From the NCBI GenBank assembly GCA_903772945.1, contig CAICTM010000015.1, positions 62,001-126,000 of the forward strand: 64,000 bases of DNA, written 5' to 3'. The notes beneath the pieces were generated by a model, which was not told the DNA's origin, made no database searches, and saw nothing but the letters and a program-made list of their open reading frames with translations. The translations under genes were made by a program, and so were the position numbers. Below, piece after piece: positions 52,557-64,000 of the stretch. Source of the stretch: Seminavis robusta (taxonomy: Eukaryota; Bacillariophyta; Bacillariophyceae; Naviculales; Naviculaceae). The number at the start of each line of letters is the position of its first letter. Positions within the stretch are counted from its first letter, which is position 1.

Positions 52557-54206
52557 ATGGCCAAGTCCAAGAAGGGCAAGAAGGGTGGGAAAAGCCAACA
52601 AAAGAAGAATGACGATCATGGCAACAGCAACACGTCGACCAACACCAACACCAACGCTACTAACACTTCTGGTAACAGCAACAACAATGGTTCCTCCAAC
52701 AACGCTTCTACTTGGTCGATTCCTCCCTCGGCGGCTGTTACGACTGGTACTGGCAGTACCAACAACAACACCAAGGGCGTCAATGGCAATGCCGTCGTCT
52801 CGGATAGCAACGGTACCAACAAGACCACCAACAACTTGAACACCACCAACACTGGTACGACGGGTAGTACTCCCAATCCGATGGACGCCAACGCGACAAT
52901 CAATGGCGCTGCGGAAGATCGCGACGATTTGACGTGGTTACGGGAATGCGACACTCGCGTCGACACCAAAGGCCAGCCGTACTTGCAGTTGGAATACCGT
53001 GACGACGACACCATCATGCTCTACTTGAAGAACTTTTTGGAGAAATCATCCGCGCAGAAACAAGTGGTCGACGAATTCTACCAGATTTGGCAACAAACCG
53101 TACTGAGTACTCTCCTCGAAATGAGTGCCGTCTGGCAAAAGGAAAATGTCACTCCCGATGATCAACGACACATGAAAGAACGCCTCAAAAAGGCTCGATA
53201 CAAGATCTCATTTCTACTCCATAGAGTCATGGGAGGCATGCTCACATCGGCACTCACCAAGTGGCAGAATCGTAGAGAGGATCTACTCCATGTCTGCTTT
53301 CAAACGCTACAGCTCTTGCCCCGATTGGCGGAAAGCTGCCCTCATCACAAAAGCGACATTCGTCAAGTCATTATTCACTTTGAAGGAAAGGAGTTCTTGG
53401 CTTCCTGTGCCTGCGAAACATGGGATACTCTATACGATCACTCAATCCCTCTCGATCCAAAAACATTCGTACCCATCTTGAGAAGGTGTGCCATGCTCGA
53501 CATTCTAGACAAGGATTGGAACATGCTAGGTGGATGGGAAGACATACTCAAAGCGCTAGAAGCCAAATGCTTTATGGATACCGGACCCGTACCCCGACTT
53601 GCCAGTGACTCGGTCCTGCAGGAGACCACCACCATTCTAAGAAATGCTCGCAATTCCATGCAATGCAAATTCTTCTCGGTACGATTCCTACGATACACCG
53701 ATGATCAGGCGCCCCAGCGATGGAGGTACTTTCCCAAATGCTCCGCTCCGGCTTGTGCCAACCTCGAAACGCCACAGAAACCACATACCCTTCGTTGCAC
53801 CAATTGTTGGTACTTTCACTACTGTTCTTCCTCGTGTCAAGAATACTGTGACAGCATCATGGGATTGCACCCAAAGTTCTGTAAAGATACACCCAAAGAC
53901 AAGGCCGCTCAGTGCCAGAAAGAAATGGAACAGTATCTAGGGCTCAACCAGGAACCCGACATGACCTGTCATGCCTGTGGATTGGAAGAACATCACGTCA
54001 CCGAAGGCATGAAACGATGCAGTCAATGCCAGAAAGTATACTACTGTTCCCGACAATGCCAAGAATGGGATTGGAGAGTCGGTGGACACAAACAAGTTTG
54101 CAAGGAAACCAACACCAGTGCCAGTGATGCACTCTTGAATAGTATGGATCAGACGCTTCCCGTCCCTGCTTCCAGCAACAATGGCACGGCCAATGTGGTG
54201 GAATGA
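52557..54206 (+). CDS. Protein with two MYND-type zinc fingers
   Basis: A protein of 549 residues from ATG 52557, intronless. The first 12 residues are basic (AKSKKGKKGGKSQQKK); about 100 residues of Asn/Thr/Ser-rich low complexity follow. A folded middle region runs about 125-395 (LTWLRECDTRVDTKGQPYLQ, then LHRVMGGMLTSALTKWQNR). Two MYND fingers follow. The first is CSAPACANLE...CTNCWYFHYCSSSCQ, at about 398-445. The second is CHACGLEE...CSQCQKVYYCSRQCQEWDW, at about 469-515. Each has the C-x2/3-C, CxxC, YCxxxCQ, HxxxC ligand layout. MYND fingers bind proline-rich peptides in co-regulators and in SMYD methyltransferases, but no SET domain is present. Function unknown. Confidence 0.85.
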   Translation: MAKSKKGKKGGKSQQKKNDDHGNSNTSTNTNTNATNTSGNSNNNGSSNNASTWSIPPSAAVTTGTGSTNNNTKGVNGNAVVSDSNGTNKTTNNLNTTNTGTTGSTPNPMDANATINGAAEDRDDLTWLRECDTRVDTKGQPYLQLEYRDDDTIMLYLKNFLEKSSAQKQVVDEFYQIWQQTVLSTLLEMSAVWQKENVTPDDQRHMKERLKKARYKISFLLHRVMGGMLTSALTKWQNRREDLLHVCFQTLQLLPRLAESCPHHKSDIRQVIIHFEGKEFLASCACETWDTLYDHSIPLDPKTFVPILRRCAMLDILDKDWNMLGGWEDILKALEAKCFMDTGPVPRLASDSVLQETTTILRNARNSMQCKFFSVRFLRYTDDQAPQRWRYFPKCSAPACANLETPQKPHTLRCTNCWYFHYCSSSCQEYCDSIMGLHPKFCKDTPKDKAAQCQKEMEQYLGLNQEPDMTCHACGLEEHHVTEGMKRCSQCQKVYYCSRQCQEWDWRVGGHKQVCKETNTSASDALLNSMDQTLPVPASSNNGTANVVE

Positions 54207-54672
54207 ATAAGTACGCTGTACCAGTACTGTAGTAAGAAGCAAAGATCAACAATGGTGACGAGACGAGGAAGAGCCGCGTGAGCTCTTGAGAGTAGTGCAA
54301 TGCAATTTTCATTTGAACTAAGGAGAGACGAAGATTACATCACGTGCCTCTGGATCGTTCATTATTGGAATGATGATGGCGGTATCCCTGTACGTAAATC
54401 ATCGCCACTAGTAGCTAGCTAGTTGCCGCACTAGCAGCCTGTACGGATGGTTCTTGGTGAAAAACATGCATTACGTTATGCGGTCATTACTGTCTTTTGC
54501 TTACAACCAGCATACCGGCCTCTAGTAGCTAGCTCCAATGCTGTCGATGACTTCAATATCCCACAGAGCGCGCCAATGGATCGCTCGAGATGAAGTATGT
54601 GGTCCCATAAACATTCACATTAGGTGCACTGCCACAGATAGATTTTCCCAACCACGTAGGTACGGTAGATCG
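54207..54672. other. Convergent 3' ends, no gene seen
   Basis: Between the MYND gene (+) and the ankyrin-pseudokinase gene (-). Contains GTAGCTAGCTAG (about 54412-54423). Confidence 0.4.
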
Positions 54673-57600
54673 TTACTTCGTCCCAGCCACGGGACTCTCA
54701 ATCGCCGTCCTTCGAACTTTGGCTTGGGGCGAGCTCAGAGGCTTGGGCCGTTCGTGGTCTGCTGCCGTGTTCACATCAAAAGTAGGACTCTTGGCTTTAC
54801 TGGCTCCGAGGTGGAGATAGTTGTTCAGTCGATTCACTTTGCTACTGCTTTTAACTTCGGGAACGGGGCAATTCGGCCATTCGCTGGTTATAACGATGTT
54901 GCCATTTCCAGACTTTGGTACTTCGGATGGTTCCCGTTTGGATCTGTTGGGGCTCGCCATGATCACTCTGTCAATGTTCCTGGTGGCCAGTTCCGCTCGC
55001 TGCACAATCTTGTCTCCGTTCGTCTTATCTGACTGGTAGTCATCAATCTTTTGAATCAAATCGGACAGCGTCTCGCCACGAGATTCATTGGCGGCACTAC
55101 GAGGCGAAGAAGTGGACCCCTTGGGTGATCGTCCAGCAATCATCTTCTTCTTGAGTGTCGACAACTCCAAATGTGTCACTTCGAGATAGGGCGAGTTGTC
55201 TCCTGTGCCAGTTTTGGCTGGGTCCGTGGTGATGGTGCTAAAGTCGTGGGCATCTTCTCGAGTTTCTCTTGTTGTGGGCCTGGGTGAATTTGGCTCACTT
55301 CCGAAAAACTTGCGAGGCGACTTTCGCGGTGATTTGGACGGCGGCAGTCCGGGTGATTTCCTGGGAGTCCGTGGTGTGAGTGGTGCGGAAAACTCGGCCT
55401 CGGCTTCCGCAAACATGTCGTCCAGCAATGTCTTCACTTGGTCTTCGCCATAACTGAACGGAGCAGACTTCAGCTGTGATGGTTGCGTTGCTTCTGTCCT
55501 TTGTGAATACACTGTTGGGTCGTCTTCTTGTCTTTGCGTTGGCTGTGGGGGGAGATGTTGTGAATCTGGCACTGGCTCTTGGGGCTCCTGTGGAGGTTTG
55601 TCTGCAGCATCCTCGTACCGGGTGGTTTCCGACTCTGACTCATCGTCCTTCCTGTCTTCGTTCTGCTCCTGGTCGCGGGGGGCTTGTTGGACGTCAGGTT
55701 TCTTCTTGGCAATGCATTCAAACGACTGCGATTGTTGTAGAGATATGGTGAGACTTACACTCAAGCTAGATCATTCAATCGACATTCAACGATTCATTGG
55801 CAGTACGTACCAAGTTTTCCAGGAGCGATTCCGAAAATGACTCAGCCTCTTCTACTACGGCCCTTGTTATGAAGTCATGGCTTGTGGTTGCTTCTACCGT
55901 TTGTGGTTGGGGGGCTTTCAGAGGCTGGGACTTTGTTGCTGCGGTTGGTGGCTGCGTTGCCAAGTTCTGTGTCGTGGCTGGTTCTTCCGACATAACGTCA
56001 AAGAACTCTTGTTGAAGCTCCGACTCAAGCGTCGGAAACGAATGTTCAGGGTGTTCTTCGGCGTCTGGAACCATCCTGGTTGCTACACCGTATTCGTTGA
56101 CAGCAACGTTTCCCGCTGTGGGTGTTGGCGGATCAGTTTCTTCTGCGACTCCTTCGCCGTTTTGCTTCTTAGCGGCGTCGCTGAAATCTACTGGAGCTGA
56201 CAAAACTGGACTGGTGTTCTCCACCTCAGCAAGCAGGTGCTTTGACTCTTCTTGGGTCTGCGCAGAGGACGCAATAACATCGACGTTTGCCTCCATGCAC
56301 TTGACGCCGTGTTCGTAGAGGGCAGCTGCAAATTTTGACGCTGACGAAATGGGCTTGCCCACAGCCGAAAGTTTTGCAGTTGGGCTGCTGCCAGTTGCGG
56401 CGTCAGGGGTGCTGATGGCTGCTTCTTCGGGCACAACGAGCTGCAGCTCGCTGCGGAACTTGAGCTTTTCCAGTTCGGCCTCCAGCTCCTTGATGCGCGC
56501 CTCTTGTGCTGCCATTTTCTGATCCATTTCGTTCTTATTCTCAATCGCTTCTTTGAAGCCATAGCTTCTTGTGGCCTCCTGAATTTCTCTCACTCCTTCC
56601 GCTCCAGTCCACACCGACGCTTCACCACACGAGACTCGTTGCAAATTAGCGTACACTCTTCGTGTATCTATCTCTCCAAGGAACTTGTGCATGAAGTCGA
56701 AGTCATCTTCGATGGATGACGAACTGAAAGAGGGGCAACAAATAGCTTCACACAGCATGTTCATGTCGTCCATGATACTCTTCTCATCAAATGAACAGTC
56801 CAAACCTTTGCAGGTCGGTCGCCAAGAATGAGGAACATGAGGTGCTGCAGCTTCGAAGATGAGTTTCACAAAACCAGGCACACCTCCGGAAACAGATCGA
56901 AAGTATCGGGCACAAAGATACATGAATGGTAGCCCTCGTCTCGCAACTTCTCGTCTCAAAGAGGATTGAACCGAGAAAGGAAACGGTGCGGCGGAGGGGC
57001 TCACCACTGGCACACCCTTGTATTCGTCGACCAAATACAGTATCACCTTGGATGCATCGTCGTAACAAGCCAAAAACTCCCTGGCTTGCTCTTGAATCAA
57101 CTTCAGGCCAATTTGCAGTGGGTTTGATCGAAACTGTTCCACATGCTCGGAGGCCAGCTGGGCAAGCCTTGTCCGAGGAGTTGCGAACTCCTCCTTTGGA
57201 AGATCCATTGCTTCTAATATTGAAGACAAGGGCCAGCTTGATACTTCGCCCATGTTTTCAATTGCTGTCTTCATGGCACTAATAAACTGGCACGCTTTGC
57301 TCAAAGAAAGCATTCGGAGCCCCAGTCGTTCTGCGCGTTCCACATCGCGCTTAGAAGGTGGAGTCAACACTCCTTTCTTGTTCATGACGAGCTTGTAAGG
57401 AAGGATAACGAAACTGCATGGGATGCCAATGTGTTCGGCATTTCGGGAAAGAAAGTCTGGCAGCAGCGCCGTTGGCGTCAAGTGGATTCTTCTTTGTAAA
57501 TCAAAGTCCCACGAGGCGACGGCAACAGTGCGCTCCTTCAGCCACCCTTCATCAGTTTTTTCGTTCACATTATTCTCCAGCCACCTTCTGAATGCTAGGC

Positions 57601-60600
57601 TAGCCTTGTTTCGTTTCTCTGCCACGGCCTGAGCTACAGCAGAAGTCCTCTCACCATCATTGAAGTATGGATGGCACAACAGCTTGTCCATGGACAGCGA
57701 AGACCTTTTCTCGTATGGAGAAAGCAGTCTCAAAAGAATGTCTTGCGCAAGCGGATCCTCAACGTGCTCGTAAATCATCGCCTCGGCTTTGTCCATTTTC
57801 CACTCACAGATATCTTTGTAGTTCAATAGATTTCCCGTTCGAGCGTTGATGGGAAAAAGCGGGCGGCCTGAGCTACAAAGCATGAACAACAACTGTCCAA
57901 AAGCCCAAATATCAGCGGATTCCCGTGCTGGCAGCAGCTTGTATGGAAGTGGCGGCAACAAGTCCACTTCGTCAGAACGCGCCTCGCTCGGTACAAAGTG
58001 GCATCGCATGACATACGATGCCCCACTTTGGAAATCGACGACAGGGTCCACAACTGCTCTATCGACCTTGACCCCAAATTCACGTTCAACCGCGTCCCAG
58101 TAGTTTTTGTAAGCCTTGATCTCCTCCGGTTCCAGCTTGACAAACATTTCTGGGGGCTGCGAAGCGGAATAGAAGTCAGCCATCCCTTGGAACGATACTT
58201 TCCCGATGTAGGAATTCTGATCCGAAAGGCGACAGGCTCCAGAGAGATTTGTCAGTGCCCAGTGCCTCCGTCCTTCCTCGAACTCAGCATCTTCTACTGG
58301 TGGAAAAAGAACAATGTTTCGCATGGCAACGTTTCCATGGATAATACCTTTTGACATGGAAGCAGATCGTTAGCCCAGCACAAGAAAGAACAAGACACAT
58401 AACCCCAGGAAGCATTTCAAGGAAGACACTCACCTTGTCCGTGCATAAACGACAACGACTTTCCGATTTGAATAGAAATTTCGCGTGTCTCCTCCATGCC
58501 TTCAACACCGTGGCGAAAGAAGTAGTCAAAGAGATCACCATAGTTGCTGTAGGGGAACACCAATGCATAGGGGTAGTCAGTCAAGCAGATCGATTCGCTT
58601 GCTGCAGCGTTGCCGCTCTTGCCGAAAATGTCCAATGTGATGAAACTTTCGTTGTTGGTGTCATTTCTGTACATTCGGTCCTCTCTCCGATCGAGCGATG
58701 CAGCATTGTAGTGAGCAATCAAAGGCACGATATGGCTCGATGAGAAAGCTCCGCCCTCGACAGCAACACCCAACTCCGAACGACGGCGGACTTCGTTGTA
58801 GTATGTTTGAGCATTTTTGGTGAACATGAAGCAAATACTTCGTCGCATAGCCTTGAACGTAGCACCCAGGTACCCAACTTCTTCGTGCGGAATGACGCCC
58901 GTTTCCCACACTTGCGCTTCGGCAACGCCTGGTGCAACCTCAGGGGCTTCATTGTATTCCTCGGTAGAGAAGGTCCATTCAGTGGATCGAACTTGCACTG
59001 TTGCGGAATCCGTCGTGCGGTTGAGAAGAATGCCACCTGTCTCGGATCGGAAGTCAAAACGACCGAGGAAGTAAAAGAGGTTGTGAATCAACTTTCGGCA
59101 CTTTGGGCTGGCAACGTCACGGAGCGTGAGTCCTTCCAAGCGGACATTTCCTTCCAAGTACTGAGCCGAGTATGGAGGCAAAGGCATGGAGACAACTTGG
59201 TCAACAACAGAGCGTGAGATCTCATCAAAAATTCCCTCGACCAAGTTTGCATAGTTGTCAGAAGGATTCTTCTCGTCGCAGAAGAGAACGAAAAAGGTCA
59301 AGAGTCTCATGCCAACGTCACTGAACTTCTTCGGTCCAGCAGACGCAGACCGCGTCGTAGCCCCAGATGCATGAGCCTCTTCACTCTCGTCCTTCTTCTC
59401 TTCTCTGGCACTGTTGCTGTTCCGACGCCCAGCCGAATCTTTGTTGCTCGTACCAGGAGCCCCGCTTGCATCCCATGATCCTGCAGTAGTCACGGTCGGG
59501 TCGCGGCATTCGTCTTCGTCAAATGAATCGAATCGCTCATCGGACTCATCCGACAGGTACTCTTCCGCGCTTTCTGGACCCGAGAAGTAGTCGTCTTCAA
59601 AATCATCATTGTCTTCCCTGTCGCTGTCGGAAACAACGTAGCCAGCATCAAGTACATCATCGTCGTAAATCGATTTCTTGGCGACAGAACCGGAATAACT
59701 CAGACCCATCTTTCTGCCGCTCCTGACGCTGGAGTCCTTGCTGGCGCCGGTTTTCTTACTCTTGGTCTTGTGCTTCTTGCTTTTTGGTGTCGTTGCCTGC
59801 CTCGAGCGTTCAATCGCCTTCTTCGACAAGGGTCGTCCACCATGGTCAATATCGGGGACTTCGATGGATGCAAAGGTGTCCGACAATTCTATCGCTGGCA
59901 TCTGCGGGAGGTTCTTCATCTCCTGCTCAATTCTCCAATGAAAACTCTCTTCCACATCACTGCAGGATCCGATGGAGTTCGCCACCTCAGCTCGGACGAC
60001 ACGTACTGATTGCATCAGAATGTCATTGAGATGTCGATGACGCCCCACCAAGGGTGAATAGCTAAAGAGCAACTCTCGGATTTGCCGCCACTCTCGATCC
60101 ATTTTGGAAGACATTTCGGCGCGTACCACGTTATCTTTGTAGTTCTCGTGCAAATCCAACGGCGAAACCTCATACTTCTCTACCGTAGTGAGCTGCTCCG
60201 CAGAGGACGGACACTTGTCAAGCATTCGTTTGACGGTGATGTAGGGAGCAGCTCCCCAGGCACAGACGATATGGAGGGGCAACATTCCATGATCATAGCT
60301 GGCGATTTGAAGCATATCTGTGACTTGTGTCGACGCCAGGATGGGATCCACCAGCAGGCGTATCTTTTGCTGCACGACTGCAAGTCTGTCTTGATGCAGT
60401 GCTTCCTCCTCGGGCGAAGACCAAGTTGTCGACACGGCCAAACTGGCTCCCTGAGGAGGCAGACCATCGGGATTCCCCTGAAAGGCGTACTTGTCCACCA
60501 ATGTGTGCAAGGGTAGATCCCCCTCGGCAGTTTGAAACAAGGCACACTTGGGATATTCCTCCACGAAGAGTTGCACAACTTCCAGACAAGCATTGTTCCT

Positions 60601-62469
60601 ACAGGCGTAGTGAATGGGATAATTTCCATCAGCATCTTCCATTTTCAGTGCCAGCCTTCCATCGACATAGGTCCCATGCCTGGATGCCACGTAGGCTCGT
60701 AGAATGAGTTTCATGGTTTCGGGTGTTTGCATGGGAGCCACATACGGCGACATGACGGCCGCATGCAGTGGAGCCACCAACGTGTCTTCCGTGGTATGGA
60801 CCAAACTGGTTGGATGTGCCTTGATGAGGACTTTGATAACTTCGGAACAAGCTGCCACTTCGACCGCTGCATGAATGGGCAATCGTCCATCCACATCTTC
60901 CATAAACACGGCCGATCGTTCTTCCAAGACGGCCGCGGCGGGTGGTTCCCCGACGAGCGATCCACCACTGATACCGGACGAAATCAAGATTTCCACCAAC
61001 TCCATAGACGGTGCAAAGTTTCCCGTGGCCGTGGGAATGGAATGAGTGGTATCTCGTTTCATTCTGGCCACAGCGGCAGCCACACTGGTCGCCTTGATTC
61101 CTCCTTGTGTAAGATCCACATCGTTTCGTTCCACCTTGTTTCGTTGGATTCGTCTCCATTCTTGTTCCTGTACTTCCTTGACCGCATCAAAGAGCAGGTG
61201 CAGCGGAGTCTTGTTTTCCATGTCACCCTGGACCAATCCTTCCATGTAATGATCCAACAAGAGCTGGATGGTTTTCATGGATACATTGGGTCCTTGTTGT
61301 TGCAATTGTGGATGTTGCAGAAAGTAGTGATTGCGTGCCAATGTCATAATGGCCCAATGGAGGGGTGATCGTCCCGTGGAATCTGCCATGCGAGCGGATC
61401 GACTGTTGAGCAATAATTGGACCGTCGCCGACTCCACCTTGTTCTTATCCCACCAGCTGATGGAATGTGGATCCGTGGGTTCTCCCGTTACCAGCAGTCG
61501 ATGGTGGTTATCATTGTTGCCGTTGCTACCATTATTATTGTTGTGATGATCCGGATCGCCAACGACATGTCCCGCTCCCAGGTACCATGCCAAGGCCGTT
61601 CGTCCCATGCGATCGACCAATCGTTTGGATTCTGGGTAGACTTGCAATAGGTAGCGCAAGACATCTCGGGACGCCCCTTCCATGACAGCATAATGCAACG
61701 GAAGAGCTCCATGACGAGCATCTGGAATAATGGCCGCATTCGAAGGTACTTTTTCTTTGATGGATGGATTGGGTACTTCTGGCAACGGGTACTCGTCTAG
61801 ATCCGTATGATTGAGACTATCGTTTGGGTTGTTGTTGCTGCTGTTGTTGTTTCCAGTGGATTGCGGCTGTTTCAGGGTTTCAATCAACTTGGGTGGCAAA
61901 TCTTGACAGAAGACCTTGACCAGATTGACGGTTCGATGGGGTGCATGATGGTACATGAAGAGACAATGCAGAGGTGTCCGTCCGGCAGTGTCTCGATGGG
62001 CCAGTGCTTCGTAGTAGACGGCCAATAGGATTTCGAAGATCTGCAGGGTATCGGGATCATTGGGATGTCTTCGACAGGCCACGTGCAGTGGCAATTTGCC
62101 GCGATGATCTGGAATTCTTGCCGCATGAGGCTGCAAATGACAGAGTGCGGCCACAACGGGAGCAGGAGCCGATGTGACGGCCAGTTTCAAAATGGTATTG
62201 TCTTGTCGAGGTCCAAATTTGCGTTCCAGCAATTGTTCGTCCAGGATTTCCGAAGGCACCGAGTAAGGTGGCAGAGGGGAATCGAATTCCGGTCGTTCAA
62301 TGGCCCCATCGGTGGTCGAGTGATTCTCCAAATACTGCAAGACTTTGTTCCAGAGATTTTGGGCCGTCACAGCTCGACTGTGATTCTTGTGGTTGTTGCC
62401 GCGGGAAGTCTTGCCAGCACTGATTGCTTCTTCCACCAAGTTGGCCAATGTCCCCGAATAACGACCCAT
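54673..62469 (-). CDS. Giant ankyrin-repeat protein with a C-terminal pseudokinase domain
   Basis: Three exons (62469-58434, 58347-55811 and 55725-54673; introns 86 and 85 nt) give 2,541 residues. Residues about 75-800 hold many ankyrin-like repeats (DHRGKLPLHVACRRHPND, GRTPLHCLF, DGRLPIHAAVEVAACSEV). A basic/acidic linker follows (TPKSKKHKTKSKKTGASKD, then DDFEDDYFSGPESAEEYLSD). A protein-kinase-like domain spans about 1190-1580: YPYALVFPYSNYGDLFDYFF, IGKSLSFMHGQGIIHGNVAM and SQPPEMF. The catalytic loop is H1349-G-N instead of HRD, and the DFG site reads N1379-L-S, so catalysis is unlikely. The first splice falls exactly inside this loop (HGQG|IIHGN). The C-terminal 900 residues have a coiled coil (AQEARIKELEAELEKLKFRS) and SPRKSPRK-type basic motifs. 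A scaffold or signalling role is inferred. Confidence 0.85.
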
Positions 62470-63781
62470 CTTGGACTAATAGCTAATGGCAGCTATGCTA
62501 GCACACTGTAGTATGCTGATTGAATGATAACGATTTCAGGTTTTCTTGAGAGGCGTTGCCTCCTTCTTCTTATTTTGTTGGGCAAAAAGGCTGGACTTGC
62601 AGTCAACTAGTCTCATGCCAATGGTCGGTCCAAGGAGCCAACAATAGAGTGGTATGGGTGTGGTACCGCTAATAACTAACTAATGCTAATGGCTTTGGTG
62701 GCTCCTTTCTTGTCGACAAACAACATGGGCCGCATAGGTGCTCGCTGAGCCCTAAATACCGTGCCAACAATTAGCATACTATTTAAGGTCTCGTAACGGC
62801 AAGTCTCGAAGAAGCTCGCCCAGCTACTCGCCCCACAAGATTTGTCATCAAAGGAGTGAGTGAACGTCCAAGGAGGAGGAGACGTGCTGTGATCGCTCAT
62901 TAGAGATGAGGTTGATCTAATGGCAAGGTGTGGCTCCATGGTGTAGATAGTCCAGGGCCTACCTATGAGCATGGCACTCTACGGTATCATTCTGACTACT
63001 TCCTAATAGTAGGTAGATAACAGTTACAGGTACCGCTGATGCCACCGCTACTTGGTTCTCTAAACTCTTGAACAGCAACATCATTGGATCTATACATCAG
63101 GTTCAGCCATTTATTTGTGCTGGCGCACCCGATTGATTCCAATAGCACTGCTTCACACAACATCACGCATCATAGACACACTGGTCCTTCATGTCTGCCC
63201 AGCGCTCACATGCTTTCTCAGCAGCTGCCTTGTTAGCAATGGGGGATTCAACAAGATGGCGAGCATCCTCTGCACTGCTAGCTAGTAGGGAAGAAGCTCG
63301 GGGAATCTGTTTGTCTGAAAGAGCTAGTAGGGTTCAATCTCAAACACTTGCCATTCATTTCTAAATGCACCAGCATCTGACATGACAGTTCCATTGTGGG
63401 CAAGCCATTTGCCAGTCTCAAACTCTCCCAACATAGACTACATTTGCTACGACAGTAGCATACGAGCAGCAAGTTGAGGCCTGTTACAGGGCAAGGCTTT
63501 AGCCAGCCTTAGCTGGCTTAAATATTGACATTGACAGCTGGCAGTTTTTCCTTTGTGGGACAAAGCGTGACACTGTGAAGCCCATAGTCCATCAATCCAG
63601 AGATCCTTGGTTCTTGTGTTGTGTTGTGTTTTGTTTTGTTGTTATTGTTGTTTCTTGCCTGAGACGTGGAGATATCTTGATTGTGGTTGCTGCAATAGCT
63701 AATATTTGTGGTCACAAGTCGAAAAGAGTTGAAAGTTGAAAAAGAAAGCATCAAGGGTACGCGGAAGCAACATCCAACATC
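62470..63781. promoter_or_regulatory. 1.3-kb divergent intergenic region
   Basis: Between the ankyrin-pseudokinase gene (-) and the right-edge gene (+). No gene is supported; frames of up to 98 codons on the minus strand show no domain. A TTGTT-rich stretch lies at about 63618-63652. Confidence 0.4.
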
Positions 63782-64000
63782 ATGGATTCATCCAAAGAAA
63801 CGAAAGAAATGGAACAGAAAAATGAGGCAAGTGGAAAGGAATCCACTACCGATGATGACAACGTCAAGACAAAAACGGAAGAGGAAGATGATGACGACAG
63901 CTACGAAATTGTGGAGAAGGAATCATCCACTAGTTTGGTCGACCAAAAGCAGCCAGAAGAAGCAGACTCCCACAATAATGACAATGATCCTCAGCATCAC
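63782..64000 (+). CDS. 5' end of an acidic protein gene (runs off right edge)
   Basis: An ATG at 63782 opens 73 codons without a stop to the window end. The product is very polar and acidic: MDSSKETKEMEQKNEASGKE, then TKTEEEDDDDSYEIVEKESS and DNDPQHH. Length and family cannot be judged from this much. Low-complexity acidic N-termini are common in this genome window, so a real gene is likely but not proven. Confidence 0.5.
   Translation, partial: MDSSKETKEMEQKNEASGKESTTDDDNVKTKTEEEDDDDSYEIVEKESSTSLVDQKQPEEADSHNNDNDPQHH

Noticed and set aside
62885-62975. Possible tRNA (GGTGTAGATAGTC resembles a D arm)
   Set aside because: No acceptor stem pairing and no GTTCGA-type T loop downstream.

Overview
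This window looks like nuclear DNA from a unicellular stramenopile, most likely a raphid pennate diatom (Seminavis-like). That is an inference from gene content and style, not a species call. Protein genes are short-spaced and either intronless or split by short introns (about 85-155 nt, mostly GTRAGT...AG). The gene set is plainly eukaryotic: TFIIS, exocyst Sec5, a roadblock dynein light chain, an IPO4/Kap123-like importin, an Rh channel, a FEX fluoride exporter, MATE and MFS carriers, a MYND protein and a bZIP. Intergenic DNA is peppered with short palindromic strings (TAGCTAGC, ACCGGTACCGG). No rRNA, tRNA, CRISPR, viral or retroelement gene was recognised.

Layout. 1-3.2 kb: the 5' end of a secreted-protein gene running off the left edge, TFIIS, and a type I single-pass membrane protein. 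3.2-4.8 kb: gene-free, with a candidate MITE (3801-4171). 4.8-10.8 kb: three genes on the + strand, namely an Rh-type ammonium/CO2 channel, a MATE exporter, and an L-asparaginase whose last two exons add a bulb-type (B_lectin) mannose-binding domain. 10.8-13.0 kb: gene-poor, with two copies of a short inverted-repeat unit. 13.0-20.4 kb: bZIP, an MFS-like carrier and a small multi-exon membrane protein. 20.7-25.9 kb (minus strand): Sec5 and roadblock. 26.1-27.9 kb: a degenerate copy of a 27-residue-repeat (ankyrin-type) gene whose intact relative lies at 41.2-42.7 kb. 28.3-34.8 kb: an HdeD/DUF308-like membrane protein, a coiled-coil protein, a relic of a vWD-like domain, the double-domain fluoride exporter FEX, and a membrane-anchored amidohydrolase. 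35.5-36.0 kb: a relic of a proprotein-convertase P domain. 36.5-40.6 kb: a very acidic membrane-associated protein. 43.3-51.1 kb: a small charged protein, a six-exon SCCPDH-like oxidoreductase and an importin. 52.6-54.2 kb: a double-MYND protein. 54.7-62.5 kb: a 2,541-residue ankyrin-plus-pseudokinase protein. The right edge holds the first 73 codons of another acidic protein.

The genes are not an operon or a visible pathway cluster. From about 25 kb rightwards most neighbours alternate strand, giving several divergent promoter pairs and convergent 3' ends. Common themes are membrane transport of small ions and solutes (Rh, MATE, MFS, FEX, HdeD-like) and trafficking or import (Sec5, roadblock, importin).

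Splice joints were worked out by eye from donor/acceptor consensus and reading phase; every multi-exon model below sums to an exact number of codons. The observations most worth a second look are the asparaginase-lectin fusion (with a GC-AG intron), the ankyrin-pseudokinase giant, the F-box-like/27-residue-repeat pair (one intact, one decayed), and the two domain relics.
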